Source: Panicum virgatum (lineage: Eukaryota; Streptophyta; Magnoliopsida; Poales; Poaceae). Taken from it: 64,000 nucleotides of DNA. The translations under genes and the position numbers were made by a program. Positions 32,821 to 45,400 of this stretch are shown one piece after another; the first letter of the stretch is position 1, and every line of letters begins with the position of its first letter. Location: contig NC_053139.1 of assembly GCF_016808335.1 (NCBI RefSeq), positions 38,808,464 to 38,872,463 of the forward strand, read 5' to 3'. The notes below the pieces were generated by a model. The model did not search any database and was not told where the DNA came from. It worked only from the letters and a program-made list of their open reading frames with translations.

Positions 32821-33960
32821 TACCACTCATTTTTCCCCCAACTTACCAATTCTTTGTTAATGGTTTTGCAATTTGTTCAGTGTGATTCTGTTATTGATCC
32901 TAGCTATATTTATTGTCAACAATTTTGCAGTACTAGTGAATCTTATCCTGGATTCTGATCATCCGGGAGAGAAGTGTGAGATGGATGTGGTAGATTCTGT
33001 TCTTGCAGAGAAGACTATTTGATGGGTACTGAAGTATACACGTGCCGAGAAAGAATGAGAAGTTGTCTGACGTGGCAAGATGGTAAGAAGATTGTTTGTT
33101 GGTGCTGAATTTTTTGTGGTAGAATCCCCTAAAATTGTCTGAAAGCCAGTAACTTTTCAACCGAGTAGTAGTTTTTAGACGAAAGCCCAGCTCCGCCATG
33201 CTGGGCTTTTAGACAAAGGCAAAACGTGGCATGAACAATGGTCAACATTTACATAGGTGGATTTTAGATGAAAGCATAAATGTCACACGAACAATGAAAA
33301 TAATCTCTCTTCGATAGTGTGACAAGTGAGTAGCATAAAAGAATATAGCTTAATTTGACTATTTTTACATCCTAAAGATCTAATCTAATTAAAAAAAGGG
33401 AAGGAATTCACCATTTGACATCCATTTAATATGAAATTAGATGGCGCAAGTGAAACCACTAATAGCATTGATTATTGTTTGGTAGAGGATCAAAACTTAT
33501 TTGGTCTAGCATCTTTGTTGCGAATATAAGGCATTATTGTAAATTGTGATAATTCCATATCACCACGAGCAGATGAGCCCTAAAAAATAGGAAGCAATTT
33601 AAGCAGTTAAGGCCGCTAATTATCTCTGCTTCGATTTGCATGAGCCAAGCACCAGCAAAGCTCCCTCCTCACCGCGATTGAACGTGTCAACCATGAAAAA
33701 GAAAAATAAAGCTAAAGAAAGGAAAGGCAAAAATCTGAAAAGAAAAAAATAAATAGGAGAGAAGCTATATGTTCCGCTATATTCTAACTTCCCCGCACCT
33801 CTCTCGCCCGCTCACGCTCTCTCTCCTCACCATTCTTTCTCCTGCCGAGAGCTCTACGCGAGCTTCCTTGGTGTCAACCATGTATGGCAAATTTCCTTGG
33901 TGAATGGGGATGTCCAATCCATCTTCTCTTGACATTCTGTGAATCGCTGAAGATTGTTAA
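32821..33960. other. AT-rich intergenic stretch
   Basis: No gene or bounded element seen. A CT/pyrimidine-rich patch at about 33780-33850 might be promoter-like, but nothing downstream supports a gene. Confidence 0.4.
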
Positions 33961-33965
33961 GAAGA

Positions 33966-34760
33966 CTGTTGGAAATCAAGGTGACCCTACCCACTAAGTT
34001 GAGGACCTACACCTATGACACAGCAACTCACTCTAGAGTTGGTCAGCTTCTCAAATTTCTAGTTACTTAGTGTATTGGGTCGTCCTTTTGACGACAGAGC
34101 CTTCTTTTCACTTCTGGGTGGCAGTGAAACTAGCTTTCGGGTGGTAGAGCCAACCTACGATAAAGCCCAGACCCTTTGTGATTCAGGTGACAGAGCCGAC
34201 TTTCGATGGATCACAAATTATACACTAAGTAACTAACTAGGAGACTAATACTTACAAGAATAAGACTTTATTGCAACACAACAATACTACACAAGAGCAT
34301 ACAATACTCTTTTATTTAGTGGCTAAACCCTAGCACTCACCCTTCTCTTACTCTCTCCTAGCACTACCACCTTTCTTCTACCATGCTCATGGAGGGTTGC
34401 CATGGCAAGGGAGCAGGAGGTCTCTATTTATAGACCAATGAGGGACATGATATTGAGACAAGTGTCCCCTTCTAGAGAATTTCTAAACATTCTAATATTT
34501 TTTAAATTTATTTATTACAAATTCTAGAGTGCTATATAGAAAATATCTCATTCTTACGTTGTGAAGAACACTTTAGAAGTTTGCCTTGCACTCTTCTCAA
34601 CAAAGACTTTGATGGGACTGAACTATTCTGTCTGAATTCCTAAACTTCTTTCGTAGGGATAGATTTTACATTTAGGCCTAATATGTGGGTCCCATATTCT
34701 TATCCCATTGTCATGTAATGGTGAATTCGGTGGTGAATGGTGATGTGTGGCTCACTTAAA
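33966..34760 (-). repeat. Probable LTR-like fragment
   Basis: Starts TGTTGGAAATC on the plus strand. It contains, on the minus strand, a TATA box (CTATAAATAGAGA, 34421-34434) followed by a GC-richer leader, and AT-rich upstream sequence, as in an LTR promoter. No target duplication or second LTR was found, so ends are approximate. Confidence 0.3.
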
Positions 34761-35039
34761 TCCTTGCCGTCTTACCTTGACTCGTGATGGTGTATGTGCC
34801 CTCCAAATGGTTGGGACTTTACATGTCCAATAGTGGCAATGCTCTCTGGATATTTGCAAGATTTTAAGTGATATCTCTCCGAGGGCTGCTACGCTCCTTC
34901 GCTGGTTTTCTCTATTTTTTTTTGTTTCGCCCTTTACCATCGTTATCTTTCAATGTTCAAGTGATGCCATCTCGCTTACCGCAGCGTAGTTGCAGGCTGT
35001 TTCTGTGCGCTTGCTGGGTCGATCGCAAAGGACATGAAA

Positions 35040-35240
35040 GGCCCTGTTCGGTTTAGCAGCGCTAGGTATCGTAGCTAATTTTGACCATTATTAATTACAT
35101 GTATTAAATAAAGACAGTTTACAAAACTAGCTCCATAACTCCTGCGCTATTTCGCGAGACGAATATAATGAGACCTTTGACCGCACAATTAAAAGATGGT
35201 TATGGTAGTATTACTGTAGCATTACTAGGATTCTCAATGA
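35040..35240. mobile_element. Truncated MITE, GGCCCTGTT family
   Basis: Begins GGCCCTGTTCGGTTTAGCAG and includes the family phrase CGCGAGACGAATATAATGAG. The mirrored end is not present, so it is a partial copy. Confidence 0.4.
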
Positions 35241-36029
35241 ACCAGCAAGCGACCGGCATTGTGCTGTCTTGACTGCTGTGGTCGTGTGGAGATGGTGCCT
35301 TCACGAGTCCACCGCACTAATGCCAATGAAGATAGTAGTGGCAAACAGAAAGTGGAGCTCCAAATGATCACTCACAAATCGAGACGGTACACGTCTAACG
35401 GTAGTGATGGTGCCATCAACACTGTGTTCAGAAATTATGTATTTGAGGCTTCAAATCGCTTTGAAGATTAAACGTTTTATCCATGATGCATCCTCCGAAT
35501 CAAATAAACATGGACTTTGAAATGAAAATTTCTCCCCATTCAGCGTATGGTGATATTGTAACTTGAATGTAGGTTCTAAGCTAACTTAACATCTTGACCT
35601 ATTTAATGTAGTACTGGTATAGTGATCAAGATCAGTAACAAACGAGCCACATGTTCTGCGCAACGACTCGTTGATATTACTATATGTTTATATGCACTGC
35701 TTATTGCTACCAAAATTTTTAGTTTTGCTCGATAGTGATCACTTGTCCCCGGTTGCGTTGGTACTGAATCGTATGTGACACCAGAAACAACATTGCTAGT
35801 AGACATGCATGTTGCCATGAGATGCATGTCAAGAGAGCGAATGGCCACCTCCACGCTGTGTCCTTCTCTTGGCTCCCCGCCTCCCCACTTCTGGCCGTGT
35901 GGCTCACTGGCCAGGGTGGTTCTGTGAGGAGGATCCACTGCGGTCAAGGTGACACTGGCACACTGCGCGCTACGCTATGTGCGGCTCAGTGGACAATGAA
36001 TGTGATTGATGTGTAAAGTTTTTGACTAT

Positions 36030-36360
36030 GGCCGTGTTTAAATTTTTACATGTAAAATTTTTGAAACAAAATCTTATTATTTCGGAATACTAAATAAAAT
36101 TTATTTATAATTTTTTTGCACGGATGATTGTAAATCGCGAGACGAATCTAATGAACTTAATTAATTTATGATTAATTCATAATTAGCTAATGATTAATGT
36201 AGCACACTGTTGCAAATCATGGATTAAGTAGGCTCATTAGATTTGTAAGTACAACCCACCCGTACAAAAAAATTTGTAAGTACATTTTATTTAATACTGC
36301 ATGCATGTGTCCAAATATTCGATAGGATACTTTTGGGTGTAAATTTGATCTAAACAGGCC
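36030..36360. mobile_element. MITE with GGCC-TGTTTA inverted ends
   Basis: About 331 bp. The left end GGCCGTGTTTAAATTTTTAC is inverted on the right (reading inward GGCCTGTTTAGATCAAATTT). The internal phrase CGCGAGACGAATCTAATGAAC is typical of this abundant grass family. Non-coding; no certain target duplication. Confidence 0.6.
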
Positions 36361-36485
36361 CCTAAACAAGGAACTGCACAGGCTAGCAGCCCAGCGTTCA
36401 GCAGGGCAATACCCGGGAGCAAGGTACATAAGTGCAATCTGCCTCTATACTTTAATATATGCAACACTGCTTGGGACGACTGTTA

Positions 36486-36838
36486 TCTATATATTCTATA
36501 TAGACGGAACCCACTAAGCGTCATTTACTCTTATTTCTCTGCGACTACGTTAAGCCATATCACTTCTATTTTTATTACCGTCAGATTATAAGTGTCCTCT
36601 AAAATCCATCCGTCCATGTATCACCCCCTCATCCTCCACTAGCATTAACCATAATGATCATAATCCTCCACTAGCATCACCCACAATGATCATAACTCAA
36701 ATACTACTACTGATGGCTTTTCAACTCATCGTCTGACTTCTCTGCTCCCTTCCCGCAACTATAAAAGATGCACATCCTCTCATAGATTTATTAAAAAATT
36801 CTCTCAAATCCCGCAGCAACGCGCGGGGAATCACCTAG
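36486..36838 (+). mobile_element. Small non-autonomous Helitron
   Basis: 353 bp. Starts TCTATATATTCTATATAGAC after an A. Ends with a GC hairpin (CCCGC at 36810-36814 pairing with GCGGG at 36823-36827) followed ten bases later by CTAG, then a host T. A 5' TC, 3' hairpin plus CTRR and insertion between A and T are the defining Helitron features; there are no TIRs or target duplications. Confidence 0.85.
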
Positions 36839-37012
36839 TGTTAACTGAAAACTGTTTGCCAGCATGAACAGGTTAAGATGCACTCCAACTGCTGTTTTAA
36901 CCATGCTTATAAACTCAATTGGTCTAAGTTAGTAATTCATGCTTCAATGTTAGATTGATTCCCATCTTTTTTTTTTGTATATGCAAAGGTGTCTATGATT
37001 ACCTCCTAATTT

Positions 37013-37838
37013 TAGGTAGTGTTTGGTTGAGGAGCGGAACGGGATGGAACCATTCCGCTCTGTGTTTGGTTCGGGAGTCTGAGAATCGAGCCGTTCCAGA
37101 GAGCAGAATATTCGCCTCAAATTCGGGACGAGTCGATTCCCGTGAAATCGAACGAACCGAGCCATCCCACTTCGACGGCGTCGCTTCCTGCTGGTGGATC
37201 GCAGCTCTAGCTTGGAGGAAGGGGGCGCCGTGGGACGAGCTCGGTCGGAGCGGGCGCGGGGGAGGAGCTTAGGCGGCATCCGAGCTCGGTGTGAGGGCGG
37301 AGCTTGGTGCAGAGGCAGAGGCGGAGCCCCGACGGGCGAGGGAGGAGGTGCCTGGGCGGAGCGGGTGCTCGGCGTCGAGGCGGAGCTCCGGCAGGTGAGG
37401 GAGCAGGTGCTCTAGCGGAGCGGGTGGAGCTCGGCATTGGGGCAGGGCTCCGGCAGCGGTCGAGCTCGGCGCGAGGGCGGAGTGCCAGCAGCGGCCGTGC
37501 TCGGCGCCAGGGCGGAGCTGGGGGCGAAGGCGGAGATCTGACGAGTGAGGGCGGCGCTCGGCGCGGAGAGGCCCAGCCGCGCGGCGGCGTGGGAGGCGGA
37601 GCTCGTGCTCCTGCGAGAATAGAGAGGGGACGCCTTGGTGACCGACATGTGGGGCCCACATAACGGTGGTTAAACTGGGCACTAACACTTCTATCCTCGT
37701 CCCTCCAACCAAACAAGAAATGGAGACATTCTATCCCTCCAACCAAACACATAGCATAGAATCATCTCACTCCTAAAATTAAGAATGGTGTCACTCCATC
37801 CTACCTCGCTCTTCAACCAAATGCTACCTAAATTACTA
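37013..37838. mobile_element. TIR transposon with GC-rich core (possible gene-capturing element)
   Basis: The left end TTTAGGTAGTGTTTGGTTGA and the right end, read inward, TTTAGGTAGCATTTGGTTGA continue as imperfect inverted repeats for about 50 bp (shared AGAGCG, GGATGGA, CCATTC). The AT-balanced ends enclose about 450 bp of very GC-rich, Gly/Arg-coding low-complexity DNA built from irregular GGCGGAGCTCGG-like units. That layout recalls Pack-MULEs, but the TIR is not a typical MULE sequence and no 9-bp target duplication was found. Confidence 0.5.
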
Positions 37839-38096
37839 CCCGTCTCACTGCCTGTGACAGGTTCGCATCCTTGATTTTGACATTATATATAGTTTAATAG
37901 ATGTAGATGCTCCCAAATGCAGATCCATAAGCTGGAGCAACTGCAATTTATTTGGACATTCTATCATTTATCATTTGCTTCAGGCATTGTTTTGCTAATT
38001 TTTTATGCATGTATAGCTTTAGCCTGGTAATATTGGTTCAAATCATGTATCATGTGCTTAAATGGAACTTCCCATGATTTTTCGTTTCCTCCTAGT

Positions 38097-39660
38097 TGTA
38101 AACTGCCTTAGATAATGAGCCCAAAACTAACTGAATTTAGGATAATTTAGAACAATATCATCGGTTTTTACGAGGTTGTTTAGACATATATCGGGATTAT
38201 GTTTTTGTGTGAGTGGATAAAATAAATATGAAAAGGCAAAAGAAAGTTATGTTTTTGTGATGAAATTCAGCAAGATGTGAGGTTATTGATGGTGACTGGT
38301 TACATAGCTTGCGATGATATTATGGATTTTGTGGTTGATTGGGTGGTTCTTATACCCTGGGCCTTGCATAGACATTCTCCATTATTATACAAATTATGAG
38401 TGCAACTGTGCAAGGATTTATGCAGCCAACATATTGAAGTCGTATCAATGCTCTGGGTAAAGTTTCATCTCCCCAATGTAGGGTAAAATGGCCATGAAAA
38501 GGACTGCTGTCTTTTTGCTAATTGTTCTTTCTTTCAAATTGGAGTCAAGCTGTCTGCTAGTTGTATAATTCTGGATGATCAATGAATGACCAAACAATTT
38601 CTCTGGTGCTCTAGAAATTTCATACAGATGCACATGACATGAGAAGTTGAGAACTGGCTCTGTTTGTTCTATGTGTCCGGTTTCTGTATTGACATGATTT
38701 AGATTTAACTTCAAGAGCCCTTTTGAATAAAATTGGGGACTATTATGTGAAACAGCTTTACACTTTACTTTTCCTATGTGAAAACGTGTTTGATAAAATT
38801 AGGATCAATAGGCATATGGGCAGTAGATATGCTATATTTATCCACTGTCAGATACATCGGACAACTTAGAATTTCGGGAATTGGAAACATGAATTGCTTG
38901 CATGCTTTCCTGTTAGACTAGACAGAATATGCAATGTTTATCCACAACACCGGACAACTTAGAATTATGGGAATTGTAAACATGAATTGCTTGCGTTCTT
39001 TCCTGTTAGACTAGACTCTAGAGACAACACCAGGGGAACCTTCATTTGGTTGCTCTGAAGAGTCGTAGAGATTCACTTTCAATTGCTTTGATAAAATCGT
39101 ACCTTGCTTATTTTCTTTTTCACATGTAAGAAGAGCTTTTTTACTTTTCACTGAAATCGAACATTGCCTCTAGTTCATGCTCTTGGTTTGCTCATCAAGG
39201 TCCAGAACAAAGGCCTTCAAGGCAAAGAGGTTTGCATCAGTGGCGGAGCTTCAACAACTAATCAGGGGGGGCAGCTGTGTTAATTTTCTCTTAAAATTGA
39301 TGAACAGTAGCAGATTTACTATTCATATAGTGGAGATTTGCAATAGCCAGGGGGGCCATGGCCCCCTTTGCATTACACTAAGCTCCGCCAGTGGTTTGCA
39401 TGTCTTTCAAAAATTTTAATATGCAAAAGAATACGAGAGGTTACAGAAGTTGACAAATGACAATTGCTCATTGTTAAATCTACAGGTTAGCATCAGAGAA
39501 ATTATCCTGGTTAGTGTCTGCGATTTGAGCAGTAGTTACATATTCACAATATGCATCATGTAAATCTGCCTTCTGATTCTGATGTTGATTTAATGATGCC
39601 TTATTTTTCTCAGTGCAGAGCATGGGATATTTCAGCATACCAACAAGCTAAAGCTAATTT
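38097..39660. repeat. Copy B of the dispersed ~1.5-kb duplication
   Basis: Direct-orientation paralog of 9903-11460. Copy B lacks the SINE, holds a hAT MITE (39238-39393), and has an internal tandem duplication at about 38818-39013 where copy A has one unit. Confidence 0.8.
39238..39393. mobile_element. hAT-type MITE
   Basis: 156 bp flanked by exact 8-bp duplications GTTTGCAT (39230-39237 and 39394-39401). TIRs are CAGTGGCGGAGCTT and, inverted, CACTGGCGGAGCTT. Copy A of the surrounding duplication carries the empty site near 11184. Confidence 0.85.
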
Positions 39661-42464
39661 CCTGAGATTGTGACTAAGTAGAGATGTATGGACAATTGGT
39701 ACTCAATACTCTTTTCAACATTTGAGTGTTTGCCAGCAATATTTGAGATAGATTCTGTAGTTTGAATGGATGTATTCATGTAAATTTTGTATCAATTTTG
39801 AAGACTTCCAAATAATTGATGTTAATCTATCATTAGTTATTCCCAATTATGTTTTGCCTGGAGTGACAAAATGCATACTGATGGGTAGCTATTTACACGT
39901 CTTTTTTGGCCATCTGATTTACACGTGCTCACTGCATCGGTATCTGGTCCTTGACGATTGACTTGGCCTAAAACACACGTGCCGATGTACAAACTTCTCA
40001 TTTACCCAGTCAAATTGTATACATCTGTGTGTAGGCTCAAAAAAGGTTGACAAACTTTTGCATTGCTTGTAGAAATGCAACCAAGAAGGGAACATGGCCC
40101 ATAATGTTTGTTGTTCATCAAATGATGGTACTCACTATAACCTTAAGATGAGGCATTTATAGTCAAGAAATACACCAAGAATACATCAGCATTCAGCAAT
40201 AGACCAGAGTATCGCTCCCCATCTCTACAACCATAGCAGCAGGAAAGCTGGTATCCTCGCTCATCCGTGATCCTTCCTCGTTTTTTTTAGCTTCGTACCC
40301 TAGTATCTCTATCTCTATATGTACACTCCTTTTTCTCAAAATGTTGATTTCGCTGCGCTTGCTTGACATCGCCATCCACAGACAGTCTTCATACACTCAC
40401 AGCTAGTGTGTAGCTTGATCAACTGAAATTCAGTCGCATATGCTGCCTGCCGCATATGTTCAGCTTGCTCTCCTGACATGCTATCTACCACCCTCGCTCA
40501 CAGCTCCATCTTCAGCTTGCTCGCCGGGGGTTGCTGTGCTCCTGCAGAAAACCCATGGACATGGAGATCAAACTCGGTGTGAGGACTGAGGATTCGAAAA
40601 CTATCAACCTCTAGACAGCAGGTCCTAAGTTCAAACTGGTCCAAAACATCAGAACGAAATTTCAGAGAACAATTGAAAAAAAAAACCTAAGGCAATTCAA
40701 TGTGAGCCCATGAAGAAAGAGATCTGCATGTCCAGACTCCAGAGCTGCACACGGGGCCGCGCAATAAAGATGCCGGCCGGAGCACCGGACAGTGCTTACT
40801 GTATGCCACTCAGCGCTGAGCAGGCACCGGTACACAAGAAGCTGTCAATAATTTTTGGGCAAAAACAGATTCTGCCAGCCGTAATGCAGTACAGATATAT
40901 CATCTACTAGTCAGAAGAGGTCCCCAAGGGTTTTAATGATTCCTGAACGCTTTGCATGATTAGGCCTGTACCTCCAATAGCCCCTGTCTCTCCTCAAAGC
41001 GCTCTGCTTGGATCCAGGGCCACAGATCGGTTGCCCAGATCCAAGAACGGCAGTTCGCTGGGGCTGGTACGCCTTCTCTTTGATTTCTTTCGTTTGCTCA
41101 ACGAAAGCTGTAGCAGCATTCTAATTAAGCCAGATCATTGCTGCTGGTTTAGCTTGCACTGCATGATCTAGTATCTATGATTCTAGATAGCACACATGTT
41201 TGCTAAGCTATAGAAATGACCTAGGCCGGCCCGAACTCAACACTCCAGCAAACAATATATTCCTCTACAATGCCTATCCATTTATCACAGCCCCTACATC
41301 TCTATAGCCGGTAGTAGAATACCACACTCATCCAGCTACCTAAGAAATTTATAATACAGAAGTAGCTTTAGACTTCTAAAAAATGTAAGAGTTGGCAAAT
41401 CTTGTCGTGGTGCATCTGGTCGATGTCTGGATGAAACGAATACCCCAGTGCATGCATTTGCTTGTTAAATTCAATGTTTATAATAGCAGAAGAAAAAACA
41501 CAGCCCCATGCTGCAGATAGTGGCATTCAGGCTGAAGTAGTTTCCAGCTGGCTAGCTCCAACATATCAAATTGGACGCCAGAGACCCAGACAAGTAGTGG
41601 ACAGCTTACAGAAACAGTGGGTCCGTTCACAGTTGTACGAGTGGTCAGAAGGGCCCAAGGGACCAGATCTGCATCTACAGGCCTTATGCAGCCAAGCCCA
41701 AGTAGAACGATGGGGGGCGATATGGTTTCTGGTTCTGGACATGCATTTATTGATTCGGGCCATCCACACCAACCGATTGGGCCCGCCAGTGCCAGAGAGA
41801 ACAGATCCACCAGACCAACACACCCATGACCAGCTTTACCACCCGAAATAGTGGCGATGATGGCTATAATGATTGAACAAACAAAATAAAAGGGGCCAAT
41901 ATCAAGATGCACACTATAATCTGATCTTTCTAGCAAAGTTATGGGCTCATATGCTTTCTTCTAATACCAAAAATAGCTAATGTCAAATAGCTCAAGCTAC
42001 TGAGAAAATTTTCTCAACCAAAAGGGGAGCAACAATTCAAATTAGACACCTCTGTTACATTCAAATCCAGAAGCAAACAGAGGAGATTCTATGTGGCATC
42101 TACGGTTAGCTATTGTGTTTATTGGCTCGTGCAAAATAGGTGGTCACTTGGAAACTGTAGCAACACATGCCTTTGCATGTCTTTTGCTTCACCTGTGTTT
42201 CTTCAATAATACTAATACTATTTGCAAACTGGGCCAATGCAACAGCAATGCTAGCATATTCAAGTTTGATCACGACTGTAAGATGGCTTGGTACTTCAGT
42301 AATTTTCTCTGGTAGAAACTATTCATCACAAACTTTGAGCTATAGCACACATTTTATATATTTACCTATCTGTACGTTTACTAAACATTATCGACAAAGA
42401 GACAAAAGTTATGGTCCAAGCAATGCTGAGATACTTGAAGTAGATGACAAACAACTAAATTCTG
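39661..42464. other. Intergenic sequence downstream of the bHLH gene
   Basis: Moderately AT-rich. I see no supportable gene. The part nearest 42.4 kb probably includes the bHLH 3' UTR. Confidence 0.4.
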
Positions 42465-45400
42465 TCAGAAAGGGGTTATAGGATTGCATGCAATTTTACC
42501 AGAGCTTGTTAGATCGTAGCCGAAGAGAGAAGGGCTGGAGCTGCTAAAGACGGGAGGATTTTCATCCCCTCGCTTTTCCCACTGCGACACCGCCTGGTGT
42601 TGATGCGCTAAATCACCATGCCAGAACTGCTGCTGAAGTTGCAACAGATGCCTTGCTCCATGAACGCCCATTTCTGGCCAGGTGACCTGTTCCAAGTCGA
42701 TTCCGTTCTTGCAGTTCAGGCTTGCTATTCTTCCACACTGTAAATGTAGCAGTAAGAACACAATTAACGTTTCGAAAAATTCAAGTGGAACAAGTACTAT
42801 GTTTTCCAGAAGGAAAATAATGAACTTTGACACATATAAGGGATTGAGCTATGTTTTCCAGCAGGAAAATAGCGAACTTCGAAACATACAAGGTATTGAC
42901 TTAGGTGGGTATATGATTGCTTCTGTAGACTTTGCTATATAAGAAATGCTTAAAATTCAGAGAGCGTTCATATACAAACCTTTTCAAGGCTTTTCTGAAT
43001 ATGTAACATTCCTAAAAGTAGCATGCGAGTCAGCCAAGATACTCTAAGCATGCATTTATCGAGCAAGCCTTAGATCATTATTAATAGGATTTGTTCAAAA
43101 TCATTATTAATAGGATTTGTTCAAAATGATACGTTGATGTGAATGTGTTAAGTTCAGGGCATCCGCAATCGACCTAGGTTCAGCTGTCCTGTTACAAGCA
43201 GACAAGATTTTCTCTCTAAAGGCAAACCTAAAGTTTGGACCCCCAGGAATAAGGTAAACGAACAGGCTGTGTCAAGGTACACAAGCGTGACAACAATATT
43301 CCTACACACTTCCCAGTGGCAGTACTCAGAGAAGCACTGAGAAATGGCAACCTCATGATTCGAAAAATGAAGTTTTGCCAGTTCTTGCATGTATAACTAA
43401 CTGACTACATAGCACCTATAGATGTTACAGTAGTTTGGTTTCTTGCAACAACTAGGCTTGTTGTAAAAATAGTCCTTCCCAATTAGGCTAGAACCAGAAA
43501 GAACAGCAACATATTTAAGAGTATTGGAGTATGCATGAGGTATCCTAGTATTGATTGTCACAGTATGAAATAGGGAAAAATAAGCAGCTAAATGCAAGAA
43601 AGCGATTCCGCAGAAGCCAAACATCCAGATGAAAATTTTCCAAAAGCGAGCTTATATAGTTTTTCATTAGTCAGGTCCATCCGTCCAGTACTCCAGGAAA
43701 AAAGCTTTGCTTGCGAAAGAATTGTTTCTGTAAATCTATGCAGGCCCGACTTGTAGAAAGCTGACAAAAAAGGGATGGCTGCATAAGTACCTCTGTGGTC
43801 AGAAAGCTGTCCAGCCCACCAAAGTCGACCCTTGGGTTTACTGCCGCGAGCCTCATTGACAAGTACTGGACCAACCACAATCACCAAACAGTAATGAGAT
43901 TAGGAGAAAGAAACTGCTTGTTATGTTGGCTAAAACAGAAATTGATGTTTCAGATTTATAGATTATACAGGGATATCAACAATTACCTCAACTTGCCTTT
44001 GGAGAGACTGAACATGATTAATGATCTCATCCAGCACCAGTGCTGTTCCTGATACCTGACAGGGGCCAAAACAAACAACAATTTTAATCAAGGTATCCCT
44101 TCCCCCAGTTCTTCCAATGAATATTATGTGATTAAAAAGAAAGCAAAACCATAAAGTAGAATGGCTAATAGCTTCATTGAGAAGACCAGTAGACCACTTC
44201 ATGCATGAACAAGCGGTGACAAGCTTGCCTCTAGAATTATTGTTCATGACTTCATAACAATGGTTACTATTGAATTTTGCGTTCTCCGTTCCGGTCCAGC
44301 TAAATGAGGCATTTTTTCCGCGTTTAGAGAGCAAACAGTAGTTGGAAGAAGTTTCGGGCCTACACTACGTTGTACCCCCAAAGCAACCAGTCCACATTCG
44401 CCAGCCATGCAAGTTTGTTGAAGGCAACACGAAACTTCACAGGGAATTGACCACCAATCTCCCATATTGATTGACATCTCCAGAGTGCAGGCAAAAGCTG
44501 CCGTCCTTGGGATGAAACTATAATGGTCAAACCACCCCAGCAGCAATTACAAACACCAACCACTCACCACAAACTGCACGCACCAACGAAAACCATCCAA
44601 GCATCCATCCCCCATCCCCCTCCGCAATGGCAGCCTATCCATCAGGCACCTCCTCACTCATCACAAGCAGCCTTGCCTCCAGATCCCCACAACCAAAGAT
44701 GCCGACCCATAATCAATCACATTACTGCCAGCGCGAAAAGGATAGCAACATTCCATAAGGATTGGAGGATGGAGGGCCTGCCTCATGGCGTTGTCACGGC
44801 GAGACCTCCCCTCAATTAAGCTAGCCGCCCCCGGCGCCTTTTTAAAGCGGCTGCCACATTCTGCCCAGACAACCACAGCCAAGGCCCCCGGTTTAGGTAC
44901 ACCGGATCAAGGTGCCTCTCCCCTTTATCATCATCCACACGGAAGCTGAGCCATTCCCCTCCCACGTCCTACCCCCAACCCGGCGTGCAACACACCCATA
45001 TGGACGTGTCGCCCGCACGGTGCCAGAATAATCCGGCACCGCCACGTTTTGGAACTCATCGCATTGAAGCTTACCACCGCAAGGCTTTTGCACGGACTGA
45101 GGCAAGAAGACGGACTATGCCTTGCGCCGACGAGGGGTCGGTCTGGCGTTTTGGATCGCAGTGCCCTTGCACAGGTGCGTCGCAGGGCGCCGAGTAAAAG
45201 GGGGGAGGACCATTTGGAGGTGGCCTCTCTCAAAAGCAGTAAAAAGACCACCGAAAGCAGGAGAAAGAGTGTACTTGGCGCGTAGGGGAACCGAAATTTA
45301 CACGAGACTACGCGACACGGTTTAGGCTTCCATCTCTGTGCTGGAATTGGGGGTTCGAAATGGAAAGGTAAAGAAATAAATGAATATAAATATGAAGGGG

